NCBI GenBank assembly: GCA_963798655.1
Contig: CAWCUH010000016.1
Coordinates: forward strand, 1 to 64,000
Length of the DNA: 64,000 bases
Reading direction: 5' to 3'
Source of the DNA: CAVSMC01 sp963798655
GTDB lineage: Bacteria; Pseudomonadota; Gammaproteobacteria; Burkholderiales; Casimicrobiaceae
Shown here piece after piece: positions 27,502-35,296 of this stretch. The notes under the pieces were generated by a model that was not told the DNA's origin, ran no database searches, and saw only the letters and a program-made list of their open reading frames with translations. Each line of letters begins with the position of its first letter. Positions within the stretch are counted from its first letter, which is position 1. Both the position numbers and the translations under genes were made by a program.

Positions 27502-28445
27502 TGAAGAAGGTCCTCTATCTTTCGCATGCGCCCGCGGAGGTCTACGAGATCATCCGGCAGACGGTGCCTGCCGGCTTCGATCTCGTCACGCTCACCGAGG
27601 ACAGCGACGACGAGCGCCGCGACAAGATCGCGGCGTGCGACGTCGTCATCGTCGCCGCGACACCGTTGCGCAAGGCAGTGATCGACGCCGCGCGCTGCCT
27701 CGAGCTCGTCCACCATCAGGGTGTCGGCTGGCAGGACACGACCGATCACGAGCTGCTGAAAGCGCGCGGCATTCCGCTCGCGCTGACGCCGGAGGGCACG
27801 ACGGTTGGTGTCGCCGAGCATACGGTGCTGCTCATGCTGGCGGTGCTCAAGCGGCTGCCGCACGCCGACAGCGAGCTGCGGCAGGGACGCTTTCACATCA
27901 ACGCGCTGCGGCCCGTTTCGCGAGAGCTGTGCGGGCTCACCGTCGGCTACGTCGGCATGGGCCGCATCGCGCAGGCGGTCGCCGCGCGGCTGCGTGCGTT
28001 CGGCACGAGCGGCATCTACTTCGATCCGAATGTCGCGCACGCGGACGGGATGCGCCGCGTGTCGTTCGAAACGCTGCTCGCCGAGTCGGACATCGTCACG
28101 CTGCACCTGCCGCTGACCGCCGAAACGAGACACATCATCGGGGCGTCGCAACTCGCCGCGATGAAGCGCGGCGCCTATCTCGTCAATACGTCGCGCGGCG
28201 CGCTCATCGACGAGTCGGCACTCGTCGATGCGCTTACGTCAGGTCGGCTCGCAGGCGCGGCACTGGACGTCTTCGAAAAGGAGCCGGTGCCGGCCGGCCA
28301 TCCGCTGACGCGGCTCGCGAACGTCGTGCTGACGCCGCACATCGCGGCGGGCACGCGCGATGCGCTCGCGACGAAGATGCGCGCGCTGTTCGCGAACGTC
28401 CAGGCCTTCTACCGCGGCGAACCCCTCGCCAATCGCGTGTTCTGA
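27501..28445 (+). CDS. D-2-hydroxyacid dehydrogenase (NAD-dependent)
   Basis: Oxidoreductase of 314 residues that interconverts 2-hydroxy and 2-oxo acids. It has the Rossmann motif GYVGMGRIAQAVAAR and the catalytic triad Arg (VNTSRGALID), Glu (DVFEKEPVP) and His (LTPHIAAGT). It lies between the RraA-like and Gfo/Idh/MocA genes and could supply the 2-oxo or 2-hydroxy acid step in sugar-acid breakdown. Canonical tetronate pathways use a beta-hydroxyacid dehydrogenase (LtnD type) instead, so this is a different family. The cofactor preference is not certain. Confidence 0.88.
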   Translation: MKKVLYLSHAPAEVYEIIRQTVPAGFDLVTLTEDSDDERRDKIAACDVVIVAATPLRKAVIDAARCLELVHHQGVGWQDTTDHELLKARGIPLALTPEGTTVGVAEHTVLLMLAVLKRLPHADSELRQGRFHINALRPVSRELCGLTVGYVGMGRIAQAVAARLRAFGTSGIYFDPNVAHADGMRRVSFETLLAESDIVTLHLPLTAETRHIIGASQLAAMKRGAYLVNTSRGALIDESALVDALTSGRLAGAALDVFEKEPVPAGHPLTRLANVVLTPHIAAGTRDALATKMRALFANVQAFYRGEPLANRVF

Positions 28446-28454
28446 GCGCACGCG

Positions 28455-29465
28455 ATGCACGACGCCGACCGTCCGCCGTTGCGCGTCGCCATCGCCGGTG
28501 CTGGCTTCGCGAGCGGCATGCACCTTGCCGGATGGACGCGCCTTCCGGCGGTCGATGTCGTCGCCATCTGCGACCCCGACCAGGCGAAGGCGCGCTCGCG
28601 CGCGGCCGCGTTCGGGATTGCGCGCGTGTTCAGCGACGCGGCCGCGATGCTCGACGCGACGCGGCCCGACGCGCTCGACATCGCGGCGCCGCTCTCGGCG
28701 CACGTGCCGCTTTGCCAACTCGCGATCGATCGCGGCGTGCACGTCCTGTGCCAGAAGCCGCTCGCACCGACGCTCGCCGAGGCGCGGAAGCTTGCGCAGG
28801 CGGCCGCGGGCCGGGTGCGGTTGATGGTGCACGAGAATTGGCGGTTCCGCGCGCACTACCGTGCCATCCGCCGCTGGCTCGACGATGGTCTGATCGGCGA
28901 TCCCGTGTCGTGCACGATGCAGGTGCGCTCATCCGGCTTGATCGCCGACGAACGCGGCGAGTTGCCGGCGCTGGTGCGTCAGCCGAGCCTGCGCACGCTG
29001 TCGCGGCTGATGATCGGCGAAGTCCTCGTGCATCACCTCGACGTGCTGCGCTGGCTTCTCGGTCCGCTCGCCGTCGTCGCCGCGCGCACGAAGCGTGTGT
29101 GCCGGGCTGTCGCCGGCGAGGACGTCGCGCTCGTCGTGCTCGAGGGCCGCGGCGTCTTCGTCGTGCTGGAAGGCAATTTTTCGGTGCCCGGCGCGCCGGC
29201 GGCACCGATCGATCGGCTCGACATTGCCGGAAGCGAGGGGATGCTCTCGCTCGACGGAAACGTCGCGCGAGTCACCGGCCGCAATGCGCAAGCGGCGACG
29301 TTCGATCTGCTCGCCGGCTATGCCGACAGCTATGCCGCCGCCATCGAGCACTTCGCGAGCGCCGTGCAGACCGGCGCGCCCTTCGAGACCGATGTCCGCG
29401 ACAACCTGCTGACGCTCGCACTCGTCGAGCAAAGCTACGACAGCGCCGTGGCGCTCGGTCCATGA
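28455..29465 (+). CDS. Gfo/Idh/MocA-family oxidoreductase
   Basis: NAD(P)-dependent sugar or polyol dehydrogenase of 336 residues. The N-terminal Rossmann motif is VAIAGAGFASGMHLAGW. The family's EKP signature is present as CQKPLAP (Gln replacing Glu, catalytic Lys kept), and the C-terminal domain includes GEVLVHHLDVLRWLLG with the His-His-x-x-Asp pattern. It likely oxidises the imported sugar before the lactonase and kinase steps. It is spaced 9 bp from the preceding gene, and its stop overlaps the GntR start. Confidence 0.87.
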   Translation: MHDADRPPLRVAIAGAGFASGMHLAGWTRLPAVDVVAICDPDQAKARSRAAAFGIARVFSDAAAMLDATRPDALDIAAPLSAHVPLCQLAIDRGVHVLCQKPLAPTLAEARKLAQAAAGRVRLMVHENWRFRAHYRAIRRWLDDGLIGDPVSCTMQVRSSGLIADERGELPALVRQPSLRTLSRLMIGEVLVHHLDVLRWLLGPLAVVAARTKRVCRAVAGEDVALVVLEGRGVFVVLEGNFSVPGAPAAPIDRLDIAGSEGMLSLDGNVARVTGRNAQAATFDLLAGYADSYAAAIEHFASAVQTGAPFETDVRDNLLTLALVEQSYDSAVALGP

Positions 29466-30130
29466 ACGCGTCCGCCTTCGTGCCCGTCGGTCCGCTCGAG
29501 CAAGTCGTCGCCGCGCTGCAGGAAGACATCGTGCTCGGCCGCCTGCCGCCCGGCGTGCGGCTCGTCGAGGAGGATCTCGCCGATCGTCTGAAGACCAAGC
29601 GTCACGTGGTGCGGCAGGCGTTCGTGGAACTCGAGCGGTTCGGGCTGATCGAGCGCAGGCGCAATCGCGGCGCCTCCGTGCGCCAGCTCTCGCTCGACGA
29701 CGTGACGCAGATCTACGCGGTGCGCGAGATGCTCGAGCGCGCGGCGGCCGCCCAGATCCCGTTGCCGCTTCAGGCTTCGGCGCTCGCCGCGATGGAGGCC
29801 GCGCAACGTCGGCACGACGAAGCGATCGAGGCGGGCGATGCGAAGGCGGTCTTTCGCGCGAATTTCGAATTCCACACAAGCCTCTTCGCCGCATGCGGAA
29901 ACGCGTACCTCGCCGTGGCCATCGACGATTTTCGCAAGAAGACGCACGTCGTCTGGTCGTACGCGATCGTGAAGCCCGAGTACTTCCGCAACGCCCAGCG
30001 TGAGCACAAGGCAATGCTCGACTCGCTTCGCGCCGCCGACCGAGCGACGCTGATCGGCCTTTGTGCGCACCACCTCGACATTTCCCGCAACGCCTACGTC
30101 GACACGCATCGATTGCGCTACGCTCGTTGA
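29462..30130 (+). CDS. GntR-family (FCD) transcriptional regulator
   Basis: Regulator of 222 residues: N-terminal winged helix (QEDIVLGRLPPGVRLVEEDL, RLKTKRHVVRQAFVELERFG, then the RRNRGASVR wing) and a C-terminal FCD effector domain with metal-ligand His in EFHTSLF, EHKAMLDSL and CAHHLDIS. It is the last gene of the operon beginning at 22556, overlapping the previous stop by 4 bp. The tandem TTGTnnACAA sites at the operon promoter are its probable target, with a pathway acid as effector. Confidence 0.9.
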   Translation: MNASAFVPVGPLEQVVAALQEDIVLGRLPPGVRLVEEDLADRLKTKRHVVRQAFVELERFGLIERRRNRGASVRQLSLDDVTQIYAVREMLERAAAAQIPLPLQASALAAMEAAQRRHDEAIEAGDAKAVFRANFEFHTSLFAACGNAYLAVAIDDFRKKTHVVWSYAIVKPEYFRNAQREHKAMLDSLRAADRATLIGLCAHHLDISRNAYVDTHRLRYAR

Positions 30131-30203
30131 CCGGTGCGCAAGACTCCGGCCGGCGCGCGACACGGGGCGGCGGGCGGCGAACCATTGCGCGCGTACCGCA
30201 AGC

Positions 30204-30218
30204 TGGAATAGCATTCAA
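30204..30218. promoter_or_regulatory. Candidate IclR-type operator
   Basis: TGGAATAGCATTCAA is a 15-bp pseudo-palindrome with five of seven pairs matching, and it resembles the IclR consensus TGGAAATNATTTCCA. It is the only AT-rich symmetric site before the permease at 30298, in the cluster that ends with an IclR gene. Confidence 0.3.
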
Positions 30219-30297
30219 ACATTGATTGCTGTCTCGACTGCCGACCGGCGCGTCGTTCGGCCGTCGCGCCGTCGATCAGAACAGGACCAGGCAGGCA

Positions 30298-31182
30298 ATG
30301 GCGGTCACTTCGTCGTCGAAGCGCGCGGGCGGAATCGCGCGCCCGGATAGCTGGGAAGCACCGCCGTCGGCGGAGTCCTTCCGCGCCGCGCCGCGCAAGC
30401 TGCGCTCGCGGCGCATGCGCGTCGCTCGCCGCATCGGATGGAATCTGCTGCCACCGCTGACGTTCGTCGCGATCGTTGCGCTGTGGTGGGGCGCCGTCGA
30501 GTTGTTCAGGATTCCGGCTTATCTGATGCCCGGGCCCGGCGCGGTCTTTGCACGGCTGGTGAGCGACGCCGGCCTGCTGTGGACCCACTCGAAGATCACG
30601 CTGATCGAGATCCTGCTCGGCTTCGGCCTCACCGTCGTCACGGCGATCCCGCTCGGGTTGCTGATCGCGCTCTCGGCGCTCGCGAAGCAGGTCGTCTACC
30701 CGCCCATCATGCTGATGCAGCTGGTTCCGAAGATCGCGGTGGCGCCGCTGTTCCTCGTGTGGCTCGGCTTCGGCATCGAGTCGAAAGTGCTGCTCACGAT
30801 CCTTATGACGTTCTTTCCGCTGCTGCTCGCAAGCATCAGCGGATTCATGATCCTCGACGACCGGCTGCTGTTCCTTACCAAGTCGATGGGCGCGTCGCGG
30901 TGGGACACGTTCCGCTTCCTGCGCTTCCCGGCGGCGTTGCCGGTGATCTTCTCCGGCATCAAGACGTCGGCGACGATCGCCGCGACGGCGGCGATCGTCG
31001 CCGAGTTCGTTGGCGCCAACAAGGGACTCGGCTACGTGCTCCTTCGCGGCACCAGCACGATGGACATCGAGCTCGTCTTCGCCGTGCTGGTCGTGCTGAC
31101 GATCGTCGGCATCGCGATCAACTATCTGGTCGAGTTCTGCGAGTGGGCGATGACGCCCTGGCAGCGAGCCAAGTACAACTAG
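30298..31182 (+). CDS. ABC importer permease, NitT/TauT (SsuC/TauC) type
   Basis: Membrane subunit of 294 residues with a long basic N-terminal tail, then six hydrophobic segments (LLPPLTFVAIVALWWGAVEL first) and the family coupling loop TKSMGASRWDTFRFLRFPAA. This family imports nitrate, taurine, sulfonates, pyrimidines or aromatic acids. ATG 30298 was chosen because in-frame codons from 30226 lack start-site support. Its TAG stop is part of the CTAG target duplicated by the IS element that follows, so the coding sequence is undamaged, but it is separated from the binding-protein gene by about 0.8 kb. Confidence 0.9.
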   Translation: MAVTSSSKRAGGIARPDSWEAPPSAESFRAAPRKLRSRRMRVARRIGWNLLPPLTFVAIVALWWGAVELFRIPAYLMPGPGAVFARLVSDAGLLWTHSKITLIEILLGFGLTVVTAIPLGLLIALSALAKQVVYPPIMLMQLVPKIAVAPLFLVWLGFGIESKVLLTILMTFFPLLLASISGFMILDDRLLFLTKSMGASRWDTFRFLRFPAALPVIFSGIKTSATIAATAAIVAEFVGANKGLGYVLLRGTSTMDIELVFAVLVVLTIVGIAINYLVEFCEWAMTPWQRAKYN

Positions 31183-31996
31183 GGCGTGTTAACACTAATG
31201 GTCATGCTTGTGCGATACTGCGTCGATGGAGATCACCGAAGCGCAGTACCGCCTGATCGAGCACTGCCTTCCGACTCAGCGCGGCAACGTGAGCCTGTCC
31301 AATTTGCGAGTGTTGAACGCGATCTTGTACGTGGCCGAGCAGGGCTGCAAATGGCGCGGGCTGCCCAAGCGGTTCGGCAACTGGCACACGATCTACACGC
31401 GAATGAATCGCTGGTCCAAGAGCGGCGTATTGGATCGTGTGTTCGCGCAGTTGCAGCACGATCAGATCGTCCGCATCAAGATCGAAGCCGTGGCTTTGGA
31501 CAGTACCGCGGTCAAGGTGCATCCCGATGGTACGGGGGCTCTAAAAAAAACGGACCGCAAGCCATCGGCAAGTCCCGCGGCGGATGGACCACCAAGATTC
31601 ATATGGTTGCCGCGGATGCTCGAACAGCCATAACGTTTGCCCTGTCACCCGGCCAGGCCCACGACGCGCCCGAGGGCCGCAAACTGCTGCGCAAACTGGG
31701 CAAGCCGCCGTGGCCGCTGCATCTGCTGATGGACCGGGCATACGAAGGCGACGAGACGCGGCAGCTGGCGCTCGATCTCGGCTTCATCCCGGTCGTCCCG
31801 CCCAAGCAGAATCGGATCACGGCGTGGGAATACAACCGCGCCATGTACAAGCGGCGCAATGAAATCGAACGGCTGTTTCGCCGGCTCAAGGGCTTTCGGC
31901 GCATCTTCTCTCGATTCGAGAAGCTCGACCTCATGTTCGTTGCATTTATCAACTTCGCGCTCATCGCCGATGGGCTGCGGATAGTGTGAACAGGCC
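31183..31996 (+). mobile_element. IS5-family insertion sequence (IS427-like group), complete
   Basis: An 814-bp element with terminal inverted repeats: left GGCGTGTTAACACTA and right (complement) GGCCTGTTCACACTA, 13 of 15 matching. It is flanked by a CTAG target duplication at 31179-31182 and 31997-32000. It encodes one transposase in two overlapping frames. Intact ends, an exact duplication and undamaged reading frames indicate a recent insertion. It sits in an intercistronic gap; removing it would leave the permease and binding-protein genes 41 bp apart. Confidence 0.93.
31226..31989 (+). CDS. IS5-family DDE transposase (orfAB, -1 frameshift)
   Basis: Transposase made from two frames. Frame A starts at ATG 31226 (MEITEAQYRLIEHCLP) and alone would stop at 31633; frame B carries the C-terminal half to 31989. 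They join by a -1 slip on a run of eight A at about 31542-31549, a programmed frameshift typical of this IS5 group. The catalytic triad is intact: Asp in ALDSTAVKV, Asp in LLMDRAYEGD, and Glu in YKRRNEIERLFRRLK, an exact Y-2-R-3-E-6-K signature. The fused product is about 254 residues. Confidence 0.9.
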
Positions 31997-32023
31997 CTAG
32001 TTCCAACCAACGGAGGAGGTCAC

Positions 32024-33031
32024 ATGTTGCAAGCATTGCGCAAGTCGCTCATCGCCGGCTCGTTTGCCGCCGCGTCGATCGTCGTGGCCGCGTCGGCCGT
32101 GGCCGCCGGCACGCCGGTCACGTTCCAGTTGAACTGGATGGCCGGAGGACCGAACGCCGGTTTCGAGGCCGCGCTCGCCGAAGGCTATTACCGCGACGCG
32201 GGTCTCGACGTGACGATCGTGCAAGGCAACGGTTCGGCGAACACCGCGCAGCTCGTGGCGAACGGACGCGCGCAGCTCGCGTACGCCGACGCCGTCGCGG
32301 TGAGCCAGCTGATCGCGAAGGGTGCGCCGATGAAGATCATCGCGACGATCTACCAATCGAACCCGAACGCGGTGATGGCGCTCAAGAAGGCGAACATCAA
32401 GTCGGTCGCCGACCTTCGCGGCAAGAAGGTCGGCGTGCCGTCGGCCTCGTCGCAGACGACGATGCTGCCGCTGCTGCTGAAGTCGAACAACCTGAAGGAA
32501 TCGGATATCAACATGATCGACATGCCGGTCGCATCGATGGTCCCCGCGCTGCTGCAGGGCCAGGTCGACGCAGTGCTGGGCTCGATCGACGCGTACCAGA
32601 TCCAGGCCGAGTCGCAGGGTGCGCAACTCGACGTCTACCGCTTCGCCGACCATGGTGTGCCTACGGTCAGCACGTCGATCTTCGCGAGCGACGACTACCT
32701 GAAGAGCAACGGCGACGTCGTGAAGAAATTCGTCGCGGCGAGCCTCAAGGGCTGGAGCTTCGCGCTCGACCACCCGGATCAGACGATCAAGGACGTGAAG
32801 AAGGTGTTTCCCGAAGTGAACGAAAAGCTCGCGACCGCCGAGCTCGCCGCGATCACGCCGCTCTTCTGCAGCGGCGGCGCCAAGTACATCGGCAAGGCCG
32901 AGGACGCGCTGTGGGCGAAATCGCAGGACCTGCTCTCCGAGGTGAAGCTGCTGCCCGCCGGCCAGGATCCGAAGAAGTACTACACGAACGACTACCTGCC
33001 GCCGGCGTCGCAGATGCGCGCCTGCAAGTAG
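32024..33031 (+). CDS. ABC importer substrate-binding protein, NMT1/THI5-like (NitT/TauT type)
   Basis: Periplasmic binding protein of 335 residues. A Sec signal (LIAGSFAAASIVVAASAVAA) is followed by the family opening VTFQLNWMAGGPNAGFEAAL and LAEGYYRDAGLDVTIVQGNG, as in HMP-precursor and aromatic-acid binders (ThiY/NMT1 type). ATG 32024 is preceded by GGAGGAGG at 32011-32018. It partners the permease at 30298 and the ATPase at 33569 but is now downstream of the IS element, which may reduce its expression. The CoA-pathway neighbours suggest a carboxylic-acid ligand. Confidence 0.9.
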   Translation: MLQALRKSLIAGSFAAASIVVAASAVAAGTPVTFQLNWMAGGPNAGFEAALAEGYYRDAGLDVTIVQGNGSANTAQLVANGRAQLAYADAVAVSQLIAKGAPMKIIATIYQSNPNAVMALKKANIKSVADLRGKKVGVPSASSQTTMLPLLLKSNNLKESDINMIDMPVASMVPALLQGQVDAVLGSIDAYQIQAESQGAQLDVYRFADHGVPTVSTSIFASDDYLKSNGDVVKKFVAASLKGWSFALDHPDQTIKDVKKVFPEVNEKLATAELAAITPLFCSGGAKYIGKAEDALWAKSQDLLSEVKLLPAGQDPKKYYTNDYLPPASQMRACK

Positions 33032-33046
33032 CGGCGGGCCGACCCG

Positions 33047-33553
33047 ATGTCGAAGCTCGGCTACACCTACGCCGACCTGCACGTCGGGATGTCTTTTCGC
33101 AGTCCGGGACGCACGATCACGGACGCCGACCTGGTCGCCTTCTCGGGCCTCACCGGCGACTACTCCGAGCTCCATACGAGCGATGTCTACGCGAAGGCGA
33201 GCCAGTTCGGCCAGCGCGTCGCGCAGGGAATGCTCGGCCTCGCGTACGCACACGGGCTCATGTGGGCGCGAACCGGCGAGCTGCGCGACACCGCGATCGC
33301 GTTCCTCGGCATCAGCGAATGGAAGTTCATCGCGCCGATCTTCGTGGGCGACACGCTGTTCGTGAACTACCGCATCGCGGAGCTGCGCGACAGCAGGTCG
33401 AAGCCCACGCAGGCGATCGCCACCTTCGACGTCGAGCTGGTCGACCAGAACGACCGCGTCCTTCAGCGCGGCCGCAAGGCGCTGCTGGTGTCGAAGGTTG
33501 CGCTCGCCGCGGTGGATGCGTCGAAGGCTGCGCCTGCGCCGCGACGCGTCTGA
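33047..33553 (+). CDS. MaoC-family (R)-specific hydratase
   Basis: Hot-dog-fold protein of 168 residues of the MaoC dehydratase family. It has the hydratase-2 motif region DLVAFSGLTGDYSELHTSD, with the catalytic Asp and His, followed by FGQRVAQGMLGLAYAHGL. It would hydrate a 2-enoyl-CoA or dehydrate a hydroxyacyl-CoA. It is inserted between the binding-protein and ATPase genes of the importer with 15-bp gaps on both sides, a strong sign that the imported acid is processed as a CoA thioester. Confidence 0.87.
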   Translation: MSKLGYTYADLHVGMSFRSPGRTITDADLVAFSGLTGDYSELHTSDVYAKASQFGQRVAQGMLGLAYAHGLMWARTGELRDTAIAFLGISEWKFIAPIFVGDTLFVNYRIAELRDSRSKPTQAIATFDVELVDQNDRVLQRGRKALLVSKVALAAVDASKAAPAPRRV

Positions 33554-33568
33554 GCGCGGATCACCCGC

Positions 33569-34396
33569 ATGAGCGACGCAGCGGCCACCAACGCGAAGTG
33601 CGGCGTCGCGATCAGCCTGCGTGGCGTCGCCAAGACGTTCGGCGAGGAGACCGAGAATCCGTTTCGCGCGTTGAAGGCGGTGTCGGTCGACATCGCGGCC
33701 GGCGAATTCGTGTCGGTCGTCGGCCCGTCGGGATGCGGCAAGAGCACGCTGATGCTGATGGTTGCCGGCCTGCTCGATCGCACGCAGGGCGACATCGCGA
33801 TCGCGGGCGAGCGCGTGACGAAGCCGATCACCGACGTCGGCATCGCGTTCCAGGACCATCTGCTGCTCGACTTTCGCACGGCGCTCGACAACGTGACGCT
33901 GCACGCCGACATCCGCAAGCTGCCCAAGCGCAGGATCGAGGCGCGCGCGAAGGAGCTCTTCGCGCAGCTTCGGCTGACGCAGGCGATGGACAAGTATCCG
34001 CGGCAGCTCTCCGGCGGCATGCGGCAGCGGGTTTCGCTGATTCGCACGCTGGTGCACGATCCGTCGCTGCTGCTGATGGACGAGCCGTTCGGCGCGCTCG
34101 ACGCGCTGACGCGGCTGCAGGTTCGCACCGATCTCGAGTCGCTGTGGCTGCGCCGTCGGCCCACGGTGCTCTTCATCACGCACAGCGTCGAGGAGGCGGT
34201 CGGGCTGTCGGACCGCATCCTCGTCATGAGCCCGAGCCCCGGCGAGGTGATCGAGGAAATCCGCGTCGAGATCCCGCGGCCGCGGCCGATCGTCCTCGGC
34301 GACGTGCGCGAATTCGCCGCGTACGTCGACCGCATCCACCGACAGTTCGAGCGCCTCGGTGTGCTGCACGGCGCCGACGTCGCGGCCAGCCATTGA
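33569..34396 (+). CDS. ABC importer ATPase, NitT/TauT (SsuB/TauB) type
   Basis: ATP-binding subunit of 275 residues without a TOBE domain: Walker A GPSGCGKST, Q-loop AFQDHLLLDFRTALDN, signature LSGGMRQR, Walker B LLMDEPFGALDAL, switch FITHSVEEAV. These are typical of SsuB/TauB proteins that energise permeases like that at 30298. It is 15 bp downstream of the MaoC gene and 22 bp upstream of the enoyl-CoA hydratase. Confidence 0.92.
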   Translation: MSDAAATNAKCGVAISLRGVAKTFGEETENPFRALKAVSVDIAAGEFVSVVGPSGCGKSTLMLMVAGLLDRTQGDIAIAGERVTKPITDVGIAFQDHLLLDFRTALDNVTLHADIRKLPKRRIEARAKELFAQLRLTQAMDKYPRQLSGGMRQRVSLIRTLVHDPSLLLMDEPFGALDALTRLQVRTDLESLWLRRRPTVLFITHSVEEAVGLSDRILVMSPSPGEVIEEIRVEIPRPRPIVLGDVREFAAYVDRIHRQFERLGVLHGADVAASH

Positions 34397-34418
34397 GCCG
34401 CTCGACGAGGCGCGACGC

Positions 34419-35232
34419 ATGACGACCCCGACCGCCGGCGACAACGCGCGCGACGGCCTGCGCCCGCCCATTTCGCTGCGCTTCGACGGCCCGATCGCCG
34501 AGATCGGCCTCGACGGCGGACCGCTCAATCTCGTCACCCAGGCGTTGTTGCGCGCGTTCAACCGCGCGTTGAACGACGTCGAGGCGCGGCGCCGACGTGC
34601 GATGCGCGATCGTTCACGGCGGCAGCGCGCGCGCCTTCTGCGCGGGCAGCGACATGAAGGAGTTCGACGCACTGCGTGCAGACGCGAGCGAGCACAAGAT
34701 CCTGTTCGAGGACATGGTGCTTCGCCGCCTCGCGCGCCTCGCCGTTCCGACGATCGCCGCGATCGACGGTCCCGCGCTCGGCGGCGGCCTCGAGATCGCA
34801 TTGGCGTGCGATCTGCGTGTCTGCCGGAAAGGTGTCGTACTCGGCCTGCCCGAATCGCGTCTCGGCGCACTGGCCGGCAACGGCTCCGTGCGGTTGGCAC
34901 GCCTGATCGGGCCGGCGCGCGCAAAAGAGCTCCTCTACACCGGCGAGACGATCATCGCCGAGCAGGCGCTTGCCTGGGGGCTCGTCAACCGGGTCTGCGA
35001 CGACGCTTCGGCGCTCGATGCCGCGCGCGGTCTCGCGTCGACTATCGCTTCGCGCGGTCCGCTGTCGAATCGGCTGGCGAAAAGCCTCGTCGACGCTGCC
35101 GGCGACGTCGCCGTCGATGCGGCGCTGTCGATGTCGACGACCGCTCAGCAGCACATCTTCGACAGCGCGGACCTGCACGAAGGCGCGGCGGCATTCTTCG
35201 CCAAGCGGCCGCCGCAGTTTACGGGACAGTGA
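34419..35232 (+). pseudogene. Enoyl-CoA hydratase/isomerase, interrupted by a 1-bp frameshift
   Basis: Crotonase-family gene. The N-terminal frame from ATG 34419 reads SLRFDGPIAEIGLDGGPLNL and LRAFNRALNDVEAR, then the frame breaks at about 34585-34592. Family sequence resumes one frame over (DVRCAIVHGG, then RAFCAGSDMKEF, AIDGPALGGGLEIALACDLR, GLPESRLG). The total length, 814 bp, is 3n+1, consistent with one extra G in a GC-rich run. Apart from this, both oxyanion-hole regions and the PESRLG loop are intact. As sequenced, the product would be truncated or start internally at GTG 34597. It may be real decay in the IS-interrupted operon or a sequencing error. Confidence 0.8.
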
Positions 35233-35296
35233 GCGTCGACGCGCGCGGCGCCGGCGCGACAACGCAGCACCATCGATAGCGCAACACGGGCGATTC

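Noticed and set aside
31997..34924. A 975-codon minus-strand frame opposite the NMT1/MaoC/ATPase genes
   Set aside because: It lies wholly antisense to genes with clear domains and has the low-complexity Arg/His/Asp-rich composition typical of GC-rich antisense frames.
34597..35232. The 3' part of the enoyl-CoA hydratase as a separate intact gene
   Set aside because: It begins in the middle of the crotonase fold at a GTG with no ribosome binding site; the missing N-terminal part is present just upstream in another frame.
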